NCBI RefSeq assembly: GCF_000378085.1
Contig: NZ_KB899210.1
Location: 186,001-250,000 of the forward strand
Direction of reading: 5' to 3'
DNA length: 64,000 bases
From: Hoylesella loescheii DSM 19665 = JCM 12249 = ATCC 15930
Lineage (GTDB): Bacteria > Bacteroidota > Bacteroidia > Bacteroidales > Bacteroidaceae
The notes under the pieces are model-generated. The model saw only the letters and a program-made list of their open reading frames with translations. It was not told the origin of the DNA and searched no databases. This document shows, piece after piece, positions 52,186 to 60,420 of the stretch (position 1 is its first letter; each line of letters begins with the position of its first letter). The position numbers and the translations under genes are program-made.

Positions 52186-53823
52186 TTATCTCACGATGAC
52201 TTTCTTACCATCTATGATGTATATTCCTGCGGGTAGAGCCCCTATTTTCCTTACCACCTTTTGTCCATTAAGGTTATAGATGGTGGGCGATTGGGAGTCG
52301 GGATCGGTATCGATAGCCATTTGTTGAATGTCGTTCGTGACATTATTAATGACAATTGATTTACCCTCGGCATTGTCGACATTGTAAAAATAGGCCTTAA
52401 ACGCCTTGATTTGTTGGTTGCCGAAGAACGCTTGCAACTTAGATTGCCTGTTGATATAGTAGCTTCCTGCTGGCGGAGTTGTTACATTGAGTGTCCCCAC
52501 AAATTGGCTATTGGTGTCTGCTTTGGGCGAACGAACTTGTGTTTGGGCAATAAATATCTCCTGCATGTCGGCTTGTGGCTTTACCAAATAAGCTTCTCCA
52601 GCAGTCATTCCTTCTGTCGTTTGTTCGAAAACAATTGATTGCGCTTCTGCGCGAGCAAACTTTGCAACAACCGCAGCTTGTCCGAAGATGGCCTTAACGT
52701 CTGCCGCGGTAAGCGAAATGGGTAAAGTGAGCGTGTTGAACACCCCTTGTTTCAGTGCATGTTCTATGTGCACGTTTACGTTTTGTGCTTCTCCATACGT
52801 GTTTGGCTTATCGTCGAAGTAGTTGATGGTCACATCTTGTGAGGCGATAGGGTAGAGTAAGAGGGTTGAACCTCGTGGAACAACAATGGCATCACATTCT
52901 ATTTCAGCCCCATCGTATGCTTTACAATCCACGCCAGCCCTTGAATTGGCCAGTCGTAGCTGCTTATTGTTGATGAATGTGGTGTGAACCCATTTGTAAG
53001 CATGTTGCGATAGCTCGTCGGCAGGGATGTTTTGGGGTGACGCTTTCTTGCTCGAAATCTTCTTGATATTAATTTTCTCAACCCCCTTGATGGTTGGCAA
53101 CCCGTCCTTATCTTCGTAAACGCCTCGTACTTCGCCTGTAATAACATCGCCCTTTTGCCACGAAGTAGTCTCTGAAAGCGATAGGCGGATAAGGCCTGTA
53201 TGGTCTTGAATAAACAATTCTGCATCGTTACAGCCCAACACTATTGCCTTGTTTAGGCTCAAAGTGGCAGGTTTGCCCAACTCGGTTTGTTTGAAGCTGG
53301 CGATGTCGGGTAGTGTTTTCTCCGTGTTAGGCTTGTCTTCACCAGGCTTTATTGTTGGTGGATCGTTGCCGTCATCGTATTCTAACTCCACCTTTACCAG
53401 TGCAAAGGTGTTGCCTCGGGGTGGATAGAAGGTGTAGACAAGCTGATCTGAGCTACCTTGCCACACGTTATCATTGTCTAGTGTGCCGTTAGATACAGTC
53501 ATTTCTCCTGTCTCAGGTATTACTTCCTTACCTGTTTTAAGGAAGTGGCAAGTTATTTTTCGTACTCTTTTCTCTGCATTTACGCTCATGAAATTGCCTT
53601 TGTATAGGCGTACATAGCCGTAATTTGAGGGAGTGGTTTTACCCTCACCTCTGCTGAAAATAAGTGAAACGTGTTCGCCAGAAACAGTTGTGATGGGTCT
53701 TCCCATGTTACTTTTACCCTGTGGCAAAAGCTGCACAATGTCTATAACCTCTGCATGCATGGCGAAAATGCTGTAAACACAGGCAAATAAAAATACAATG
53801 GCTCTTTTATATAGATGTTCCAT
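52186..53823 (-). CDS. Secreted beta-rich protein with OB-fold-like domain and short C-terminal tail
   Basis: 545 aa from ATG 53823 (signal peptide KRAIVFLFACVYSIFAM, cleavage near HAE); a frame back to 53919 would begin upstream of the promoter. Residues about 165-330 resemble the DUF5689/OB-like domains of Bacteroidetes secreted proteins (CNDAELFIQDHTGLIRLSLS, WQKGDVITGEVRGVYEDKDG). The later part has FNTLTLPISLTAADVKAIFG, a pattern repeated in many Prevotella surface proteins. It ends IYNLNGQKVVRK, AGIYIIDGKKVIVR, like the protein at 46379. Function unknown. Confidence 0.75.
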   Translation of the reverse strand: MEHLYKRAIVFLFACVYSIFAMHAEVIDIVQLLPQGKSNMGRPITTVSGEHVSLIFSRGEGKTTPSNYGYVRLYKGNFMSVNAEKRVRKITCHFLKTGKEVIPETGEMTVSNGTLDNDNVWQGSSDQLVYTFYPPRGNTFALVKVELEYDDGNDPPTIKPGEDKPNTEKTLPDIASFKQTELGKPATLSLNKAIVLGCNDAELFIQDHTGLIRLSLSETTSWQKGDVITGEVRGVYEDKDGLPTIKGVEKINIKKISSKKASPQNIPADELSQHAYKWVHTTFINNKQLRLANSRAGVDCKAYDGAEIECDAIVVPRGSTLLLYPIASQDVTINYFDDKPNTYGEAQNVNVHIEHALKQGVFNTLTLPISLTAADVKAIFGQAAVVAKFARAEAQSIVFEQTTEGMTAGEAYLVKPQADMQEIFIAQTQVRSPKADTNSQFVGTLNVTTPPAGSYYINRQSKLQAFFGNQQIKAFKAYFYNVDNAEGKSIVINNVTNDIQQMAIDTDPDSQSPTIYNLNGQKVVRKIGALPAGIYIIDGKKVIVR

Positions 53824-53855
53824 GGTTTTAGTTTGGTGTTTGTTCAATGGTATTG

Positions 53856-53885
53856 CAAATGTAATTATTTTATAAAAAGTTACAA
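53856..53885 (-). promoter_or_regulatory. Promoter of the secreted protein at 52186
   Basis: Minus strand: TTG (53885-53883), 19 bases, TACATTTG (53863-53856), 33 bases before the chosen ATG. Confidence 0.78.
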
Positions 53886-54099
53886 GTTGTATAGCAGATA
53901 AATGTCGTAAAATAAGCAAAGTTTAACACAATAAAGGTGTTTAGGAGTGGTAATAGTGTGTTTTCGGACAATTTAAAGCTTAAAGCTGTTGTGAGTAAAT
54001 ACAACACTTCCTCGCTTTCCGGAGTATAAAAGCGATGCGAACGAGAAATTACTGATAATGAAAGAAAGTCTTAAAGGTATGAAACGTGGAAAGGAACAA

Positions 54100-54780
54100 T
54101 TAACGTTGTTTACATCGTTTATAGAGTTCGGCCAATTCGGCACGTGCAACCCCCATTTTCGTAAGCAGGTTAAGCTCTTGCAAAGCCTCGTCAAATCGCT
54201 TTAAGGCGATAAGCGTTTCTACCTTATATATATGGTATTCGGCATTCTGGTTATCTCTTTTTATTGCTTGTTCGTAATCGTATAGCGCCAGTTCAAGCAT
54301 ACCTCGTTCGTGTTCAATACCGGCTCGTACAGCGTAAGCCAATGCCTTATCGGGGTGTTGGTTTACCAATCTGTTGGCTTGGTCGAGTGCTTCAGTGTGG
54401 CGTTTCATCTTTTGGTTGAGCAGGGCAACGGCCAACAGCGCCTCGAAATTACCAGGAATGTGGGCGAGTATCTTATCATAATCGGCCTTAGCTAGGTCGT
54501 AACGACGCATCCGTTCGTATGCAAAGGCTCTAAAATATAATGCCGTGGCGTTGTTGGGAAATAGCGTTAGGATGTTGTCATATTCTTCCTTGGCATATTG
54601 CCATTGCTCCAATTGCAGGTTCAGGGCCGCTTTACGTAAACGTAATTCGATGGAGTCGGGGTGCATATCGGCCTCTCTGGCAAGCACAGCAAGGCTGTCG
54701 CGCAGTTCTTTCTTTGTCTGTGCGCCAACATTGAAGGATATCGTGGCGGCCAATATGGCCATGAATATTTTTCGCTTCAT
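54100..54780 (-). CDS. Secreted tetratricopeptide-repeat protein
   Basis: 226 aa. Signal peptide (MKRKIFMAILAATISFNVG, cleavage after AQ). At least four TPR units between residues 35 and 215 (ALYFRAFAYERMRRYDLAKADYDKIL; ALLAVALLNQKMKRHTEALDQANRLV; LALYDYEQAIKRDNQNAEYHIYKVETLI). A periplasmic scaffold for protein contacts. It follows dnaB by 90 bp on the same strand, but a functional link is not evident. The gap 53886-54099 shows no gene. Confidence 0.88.
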   Translation of the reverse strand: MKRKIFMAILAATISFNVGAQTKKELRDSLAVLAREADMHPDSIELRLRKAALNLQLEQWQYAKEEYDNILTLFPNNATALYFRAFAYERMRRYDLAKADYDKILAHIPGNFEALLAVALLNQKMKRHTEALDQANRLVNQHPDKALAYAVRAGIEHERGMLELALYDYEQAIKRDNQNAEYHIYKVETLIALKRFDEALQELNLLTKMGVARAELAELYKRCKQR

Positions 54781-54870
54781 GTAGGAATGGTTATGAATGG
54801 GGTATGTTTCTGTTTGCCAATTTCGTTGTCCCCATATGCCTCTAGAAGAGCAAGAGCTCTTGATGGGGTG

Positions 54871-56349
54871 TTAGAAGGGCATGGGTTCGTCGTTCATTCG
54901 CGAGCCAATCAGTCCACCTCCATCGTCGGGTAAACTTGGTTGCGACGACGTAGCCTCGGGGTTTTCAAACCTGGTATATTGTCCTTTGAAGGTGAGCAGC
55001 ACGTCGCCCGTAGCACCTTTACGGTGTTTGGCGATGATGATTTGTGCCATTCCATGCAGGTCGTTGCCCTTATCGTCTTCAAAAATGTGGTAGTATTCGG
55101 GACGATGCACGAAAAGCACCATGTCGGCATCTTGCTCAATGGCTCCCGACTCGCGTAAGTCGCTTAGCTGTGGGCGTTTTCCTTCAAGTCCTTCGCGGTT
55201 TTCTACGTTACGACTAAGCTGTGAGAGGGCGATAACAGGGATGTTCAATTCCTTGGCTAAGCCCTTCAATGATCGGCTGATAGTTGACACCTCTTCTTGT
55301 CTGCTGCCGAATTTCATGCCGTTGGCGTTCATCAGCTGCAAATAGTCTATCATGATAACGCCCACACCTTTTTCCCTAACCAGTCGGCGTGCTTTTGTTC
55401 GCAGTTCGAAGACAGATAGGCCTGGGGTGTCGTCTACATACACTTGTGCGCCTTGTAGGTTGCGCAGTCGTTTGTCTAGTCGGTCCCATTCATCGGGTGT
55501 TAGCTGTCCGTTAAGTATCTTGCTACCTACAATCTCGCACACGTTGGATATAAGGCGGTTAACCAACTGTACGTTATTCATTTCGAGCGAGAAAAATCCG
55601 ATGGGCACTTGTGCGTCTACAGCTATGTTCTTAGCTAAGCTTAGTGCAAACGATGTTTTACCCATGGCGGGTCGACCTGCAATAATAATGAGGTCGGAGG
55701 GTTGCCAACCCGACGTGATTTCGTCTAGTTTGGTGTAGCCCGTAGGAACTCCCGTCATACCACCGCTATTTGCCGAGGCCTTTTGTAGAATGTCTATGGC
55801 CTGCTTTATCACGGGGTCGATCTGCGTAAAGTCCTGTCGCATGTTCTTTTGTGATAGCTCAAAGAGTGCGCCCTCTGCCTCTTGCATCAGGTTTTCAACG
55901 TCTATACTCTCGTCAAAAGCCTTGGTTTCGATATTGCTAGCAAAAGAAATGAGCTGGCGAGCTAAGAATTTGTGGGCAAGTATGGCTGCATGGTATTCGA
56001 TATGAGCCGAAGAAGCCACCTGCGAGCTAAGCTCTACCACGTATGGTGCACCGCCAACGTCGTCGATAGTGCCGTCGCGCTTCAGCTGCTCGGTAACGGT
56101 CATAATGTCAACAGGCTTTTCGTCCATGTTGAGCGATCTGATGGCAGTGTATATCTTTTGGTGTCGGGGCTCGTAAAACGTTTCGGGATGGAGCAGTTCG
56201 CTTACCACCGCAAAAGCGTCTTTATCTATCATCAGTGCGCCCAACACCACTTTTTCCAGATCAATGGCTTGTGGTGGCAGGTGCCCGTAGGTGTTATCAA
56301 CGGGTGTAGATTTTTTTGTTCTCCTATTTGTATTGCTTGTTTCGGCCAT
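54871..56349 (-). CDS. dnaB: Replicative DNA helicase
   Basis: 492 aa. N-terminal DnaB_N helical domain (PPQAIDLEKVVLGALMIDKDAF), linker helix, then the RecA-like ATPase with Walker A GRPAMGKTSFAL near residue 217, Walker B VIMIDYLQLMN, and the RSLKGLAKELNIPVIALSQL and LRESGAIEQDADMVLFVHR motifs. It unwinds the fork as a hexamer. No intein. The tail is Ser/Pro/Asp-rich (SSQPSLPDDGGG) and ends MPF. Confidence 0.97.
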   Translation of the reverse strand: MAETSNTNRRTKKSTPVDNTYGHLPPQAIDLEKVVLGALMIDKDAFAVVSELLHPETFYEPRHQKIYTAIRSLNMDEKPVDIMTVTEQLKRDGTIDDVGGAPYVVELSSQVASSAHIEYHAAILAHKFLARQLISFASNIETKAFDESIDVENLMQEAEGALFELSQKNMRQDFTQIDPVIKQAIDILQKASANSGGMTGVPTGYTKLDEITSGWQPSDLIIIAGRPAMGKTSFALSLAKNIAVDAQVPIGFFSLEMNNVQLVNRLISNVCEIVGSKILNGQLTPDEWDRLDKRLRNLQGAQVYVDDTPGLSVFELRTKARRLVREKGVGVIMIDYLQLMNANGMKFGSRQEEVSTISRSLKGLAKELNIPVIALSQLSRNVENREGLEGKRPQLSDLRESGAIEQDADMVLFVHRPEYYHIFEDDKGNDLHGMAQIIIAKHRKGATGDVLLTFKGQYTRFENPEATSSQPSLPDDGGGLIGSRMNDEPMPF

Positions 56350-56683
56350 GTTTAAATATTTATTTGGTACATCGTCCCCGCGTTGTTAGGGTGTTGTTTC
56401 AGCTTATCGTATGTCAGTTCGCTATGCGTCTGACTACTTGGTTCAATCGTGCTATCTAACGCGTAAACGTCGTGTAGCAAGTATATGTAGGTGTAGAATT
56501 GCGCCATGGGAGGCTTGTTTGATTATGCTCGTTGTGAGATATGCGCCTTGTTCCAAAGCGAACATGGGTACAAATGTAGCAAAAAAAATGCGAATATTGC
56601 TGTTCGTTTGCTAAAACCTATCACCTGTCATCGCACACTTTAATTTTATTTCGTGGTTTTAAAGCCATTGCACAAAAATGTGT

Positions 56684-56691
56684 TACCTTTG
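56684..56691 (+). promoter_or_regulatory. -7 box of the ispE promoter
   Basis: TACCTTTG lies downstream of an in-frame ATG at 56653 and 25 bases before ATG 56716, so it fixes the latter as the start. Confidence 0.65.
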
Positions 56692-56715
56692 CAATGTAAA
56701 CAATCAAGACAACTT

Positions 56716-57555
56716 ATGATTACATTCCCTTGCGCAAAAATAAATCTAGGACTAAATATTGTAGCCAAACGAGATGATGGTTATCACGACCTAGAAACCG
56801 TTTTCTACCCCGTTCCACTTACCGATGCATTGGAAGTGAAGTTGATGGACGAGCAATTTCCTTCGGAGGTGGCGTGCGACTTGAAGGTGACGGGCAACGC
56901 CATTGCAGGCGATGAACAGCAAAACCTTGTGTGTAAGGCGTACAATTTGTTGGCTCGCGACTTCTCTATGCCACGTGTTCATGCGCATCTTTATAAGCGC
57001 ATACCTTCGCAAGCTGGACTTGGGGGCGGATCGAGTGATGCTGCGTTTATGATCAGGTTGCTTGACGAACGGTTTCGGCTGAACATCGGTAATGCCGAAA
57101 TGGAACGTTATGCTGCCCAACTTGGTGCTGATTGCGCCTTTTTCATCACTGCAGAGCCTTCGTTTGCAACAGGAAAGGGAGAAATTCTTGCGCCTGTAGA
57201 TACCCCACAGCATAATCTCAGTGGGTATTTTCTGGCTATCGTGAAACCACCAGTTGCGGTTTCCACTGCCGATGCCTTTAAGAACATTGTGCCTAAAAAG
57301 CCTGCTAAGTGTTGTCGTGACATTGTTAGGCAACCCATAGCAACGTGGAAAGAGGAACTGACAAATGATTTTGAGCAATCGGTGTTTGCCGTTTATCCCG
57401 AGTTAGGTGACATTAAGCGCACACTTTATGCGCAAGGTGCGTTATATGCGCAGATGTCGGGTAGTGGTAGTTCTATCTTCGGACTATTTAAGCAACGGCC
57501 CGACGAGTTGGAAAAGTTGTTTCCTGATGCCTTTGTTTACGTTGCCCAGCTGTAG
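56716..57555 (+). CDS. ispE: 4-diphosphocytidyl-2-C-methyl-D-erythritol kinase
   Basis: 279 aa. GHMP kinase of the MEP isoprenoid pathway. Opens MITFPCAKINLGLNIVAKRDDGYHDLETVF, the family's start; ATP loop PSQAGLGGGSSDAA near residue 98, and the C-terminal motif AQMSGSGSSIFGLF. Phosphorylates the 2-hydroxyl of CDP-methylerythritol. Monocistronic. Slight oddity: a long PKKPAKCCRD stretch near residue 195. Confidence 0.96.
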   Translation: MITFPCAKINLGLNIVAKRDDGYHDLETVFYPVPLTDALEVKLMDEQFPSEVACDLKVTGNAIAGDEQQNLVCKAYNLLARDFSMPRVHAHLYKRIPSQAGLGGGSSDAAFMIRLLDERFRLNIGNAEMERYAAQLGADCAFFITAEPSFATGKGEILAPVDTPQHNLSGYFLAIVKPPVAVSTADAFKNIVPKKPAKCCRDIVRQPIATWKEELTNDFEQSVFAVYPELGDIKRTLYAQGALYAQMSGSGSSIFGLFKQRPDELEKLFPDAFVYVAQL

Positions 57556-57829
57556 CCGAACAAAAATCTTAAGTATTAGTCGCCTGTTGTTTGTGGCTGT
57601 GTAGCTATATTTGTTGTACCACTGACTTAGCCAATGGTGCGCCATTTACGTGAAGGACGAGACGTGTATACGCCTAAATGGCAAACAACTAAGTATAAAT
57701 AGCGAAGCCCTCGCCATCTTCTGTACACGAGAATATTTGTATCCTTAAGACCATTCTGTAAACTTTATGATAGCATTTGTTTACGTTTTGAATTGTCTGA
57801 ATTATTATGCGGCTTGGTTAGCATTTAAT

Positions 57830-57924
57830 TGGAACAACGTTCCACCTCATCTGGAATAGTGTTCCATATCATCTGGAACAACATTCCATATCATCTGGAA
57901 CGCGGTTCCAGTTAAACTGTACCA
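57830..57924. repeat. Family B inverted-hexamer array, copy B3
   Basis: TGGAAC 57830, GTTCCA 57839, TGGAAT 57852, GTTCCA 57861, TGGAAC 57874, ATTCCA 57883, TGGAAC 57896, GTTCCA 57905 and boundary GTACCA 57919. Steps alternate 9 and 13 bp and the boundary is one base further (14). Middle units are nearly identical (CATATCATCTGGAACA). It lies in the 615-bp gap between ispE and the zinc-ribbon gene. The 70-bp flank to the right (57925-57996) is related to that of copy B1. Confidence 0.9.
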
Positions 57925-58054
57925 AATCATAAGGTGAAAGAGTTGGGTACAAACGCTTGTTTAGTGGTTTGTAAGCGCTAAACTTTAAGAGCCTTGCTGC
58001 TTATTTTTCGGCTAGCAACAATTTTGGTTTGCTTTTGCTGGCACACAAACATTA

Positions 58055-58089
58055 GCCCCACATCCTTGCTAAGTGCAAAGGTGTGGGGC
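58055..58089. terminator. Hairpin between ispE and the zinc-ribbon gene
   Basis: GCCCCACATCCTTGC (58055-58069) pairs with GCAAAGGTGTGGGGC (58075-58089), 13 of 15. It lies between convergent genes and may end both. No T-run on the plus strand; weak on the minus. Confidence 0.6.
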
Positions 58090-58170
58090 ATGATATTTTA
58101 TTGAGAAGCGATGTCTTTAAAAGCGAGACTCCTTATTACATGGAGCACGCCGAAAGTGGCGTGGCCTAGA

Positions 58171-59637
58171 CTATTGCAGCACCTTAACCATGTTTAGCTC
58201 TGTAATCTTCCCATCGGGATTAACTTTTGCCTTGATGCGATAGTTGGCTTCGGTCTCTTTATCATCGTCTTCGCGTTCAATTTTCTGTTTTGCAGAGAAG
58301 TCAACGGTGTATTCGTATTCGTCGATACCAATTTCACGCTTCGAGATTTTCATGTCGTTGTTAGCTCGCCACTCCATTGCCGTGATGTCGTCTTTGTATA
58401 TCTTGTTAAGGAATGCGATGACATCGCTCTTTGAGGCATTGCTCTTTCCCAAGAACGAGCTAAGGAAATCGCTAAAGTTGGAAGTTAAAGCCTCGTCGTC
58501 GCGGTCGTTTATGCTACGGAACATGCTGCGGAAAACCAAAGCGAGCATTTCTTTTTCTTTCGGCGTAATGTTTTTAGCTTTGGCCACATTCAGGCTATTG
58601 TTGGCCTCGTCGATGTGGTCGCCATTGGGATGCTCTGTGATATAGAGGTTATAGGCCTCTGTTGTGTTGGCCGACTTAGCCGCAACCCAGTCTAGCGAAT
58701 CAATCTTACGCTCGGCCTCACCTTTATGAATGCTGTTGGGATATTTGTTTAGATACTCGGCCAAGGCAGACTTCGAGCCACTTACCATGGTGTTGGTCCA
58801 ATCCTGTTCGGCCTGCTTCAGTTGTGCCAATTGTTGGCTTATCTTGTCGATGTGTTCGGGGGAGGCATCCCTATAATTGTTCAGATACGACTCGAGCACT
58901 GCAGGGTCGTTGCTGTTGAGGGCATATTCGTATTCTTGCTGCTCCTTTCCTCGAGACGAGCCAGAGAAAACGTACACACCAAAACCAACCAACAAGAATC
59001 CAATTACCACAATGAGTACAATCGTAGTGATGTTCTTGTTGCGCTGTTGTGGTGTTGTTGGGGGAGGTGTCTGTGGTGGTACTTGGCCGTAAGGAGGCTG
59101 TTGAGCACCGCCCGATTGTGGCTGAACGCCACTTGTGGGTTGCGCTGTGGACTGACCCTGATAGGCATTTTGCTGCTGCGAAGTCTGTGTCGGCTGACCT
59201 TGATAACCGCTTTGTTGCTGTTGTGTAGGCTGAACAGCTTGCGTTTGGTATGCATTATAGGGTGGTTGGTTGGGTTGCGACTGCACATTTTGGGTGCTTT
59301 CGCCCGCATGTTGTTGTGGTTGACCTACATTCGCATTTGTAGTAGGGTACGTCGATGCATTGTTGTAAGGTTGCTGTGGAGTGTCTCCCTGAACAGGGTT
59401 TGCAGAAGAAGCGGGTGGGGTAGAGGGCATGGTATTTTGTGCATGCTCTTGTTCCGTATTTAAGTCGTTTGTCGCGCGATGGTGACAATGTGGGCATTCG
59501 GCCTGTTCTTTAAAGTAAACATCTCCACAAACGGGGCATTTGATAACCTCGTTTTCAATTTTAACGCCACACGAGGGGCATGAAGGTGCTCTGTCACTAA
59601 TCTCGCGACCGCACTCGGGACATTTAATCATTGCCAT
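58171..59637 (-). CDS. Zinc-ribbon membrane protein with Gln/Pro-rich linker
   Basis: 488 aa. Two zinc ribbons at the N-terminus: CPECG...CPSCG (residues 6-24) and CPVCG...CPHC (35-51). Then a low-complexity stretch to about 200, rich in Gln, Pro, Ser, Asn and Tyr, then one membrane segment (ITTIVLIVVIGFLLVGFGVYVF, about 205-226), and an exported domain of 260 residues with helical repeats (YALNSNDPAVLESYLNNY, LAEYLNKYPNSIHKGEAERKI) and a final region like an NTF2-type fold. The ribbons are likely cytoplasmic. Possible sensor or scaffold; function not known. Next upstream gene is a GH25 lysozyme. Confidence 0.78.
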   Translation of the reverse strand: MAMIKCPECGREISDRAPSCPSCGVKIENEVIKCPVCGDVYFKEQAECPHCHHRATNDLNTEQEHAQNTMPSTPPASSANPVQGDTPQQPYNNASTYPTTNANVGQPQQHAGESTQNVQSQPNQPPYNAYQTQAVQPTQQQQSGYQGQPTQTSQQQNAYQGQSTAQPTSGVQPQSGGAQQPPYGQVPPQTPPPTTPQQRNKNITTIVLIVVIGFLLVGFGVYVFSGSSRGKEQQEYEYALNSNDPAVLESYLNNYRDASPEHIDKISQQLAQLKQAEQDWTNTMVSGSKSALAEYLNKYPNSIHKGEAERKIDSLDWVAAKSANTTEAYNLYITEHPNGDHIDEANNSLNVAKAKNITPKEKEMLALVFRSMFRSINDRDDEALTSNFSDFLSSFLGKSNASKSDVIAFLNKIYKDDITAMEWRANNDMKISKREIGIDEYEYTVDFSAKQKIEREDDDKETEANYRIKAKVNPDGKITELNMVKVLQ

Positions 59638-59676
59638 ATTGATTCTTTATTTTATGTTCTACTTGAGGATTATTGG

Positions 59677-60372
59677 TTAGTGATGAAAACGTATTTCGCG
59701 CAGGCCATGGTTTTTAAGAAACCTGCTTTTATCTACGAACCCGTTGATACCGTTAATTCTTCCCTTACCCGTATATTGCCATAGGGTGATGTCGCGACCA
59801 TCTTTCAGTTCTGGTTCGATACCGTTGTATTGGGCAATCATTAGCGGATAGCCATCCACCACTCCTTGCAAGTGGGCGTTGTAGAAGTTGGTGAAGGTAT
59901 AGATGAGGGGCTTTTGCTTGTAAGCCTCTTCCACAAGCGTGATAAATTTGATAAGCGAATCGCAAAATTCTGCCGTTGGTAGTCCGCTCTTCGTTTCGAC
60001 ATCAATCATCGGAATAAGGTCTTGATCGCCTGGCCTACATTGCATTTTGAAGTTCTCCAACTGTTTAGTGAGGTTCGTTTTGGGTCTGAAGAAATGGTAC
60101 GAGCCAACTTTCAGCCCATATTGGTGAGCTAAATCGATGTTGCGTTCGTATTTTGGGTCGATGCGGTCGCCCCCTTCGGTGGCCTTGATATATACGTAGG
60201 CCATCTTCGAATTTTCGCCGAGAACTTCCCAAAACACTTGCCCTTGGTAATGACTAATATCGATGCCGTGTACGTGGTTGCAAGTATCCTCGCATTGTAT
60301 GTAGTATCCCTCTTGGGCATGAGCCAAAAATGGACATAATGTGCATGCCAAAATGATAAGTAATTTCTTCAT
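59677..60372 (-). CDS. Secreted GH25 lysozyme-like muramidase
   Basis: 231 aa. Signal peptide (LLIILACTLCPFLAHAQ). GH25 signatures: HGIDISHYQGQVFWEVL, VYIKATEGGDRIDPKYERNI, GSYHFFRP, IPMIDVETKSG (catalytic Asp-x-Glu near residue 128), LIYTFTNFYNAHL and DITLWQYTGKGRINGINGFVD. It should cut peptidoglycan between N-acetylmuramic acid and N-acetylglucosamine. Full length for the simple, single-domain form. Ends HH. The next gene toward the right starts a different pair. Confidence 0.9.
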   Translation of the reverse strand: MKKLLIILACTLCPFLAHAQEGYYIQCEDTCNHVHGIDISHYQGQVFWEVLGENSKMAYVYIKATEGGDRIDPKYERNIDLAHQYGLKVGSYHFFRPKTNLTKQLENFKMQCRPGDQDLIPMIDVETKSGLPTAEFCDSLIKFITLVEEAYKQKPLIYTFTNFYNAHLQGVVDGYPLMIAQYNGIEPELKDGRDITLWQYTGKGRINGINGFVDKSRFLKNHGLREIRFHH

Positions 60373-60420
60373 GGTTGCAAAGTTACAAAAAGTCGTTAGA
60401 GTCGCCTTACTATCTGCTCA

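Noticed and set aside
60378..60385. TAACTTTG just before the GH25 gene as a leaderless promoter
   Set aside because: It would put the start of transcription at the ATG itself, and no TTG/TTTG element is found at the expected distance; a chance match is likely.
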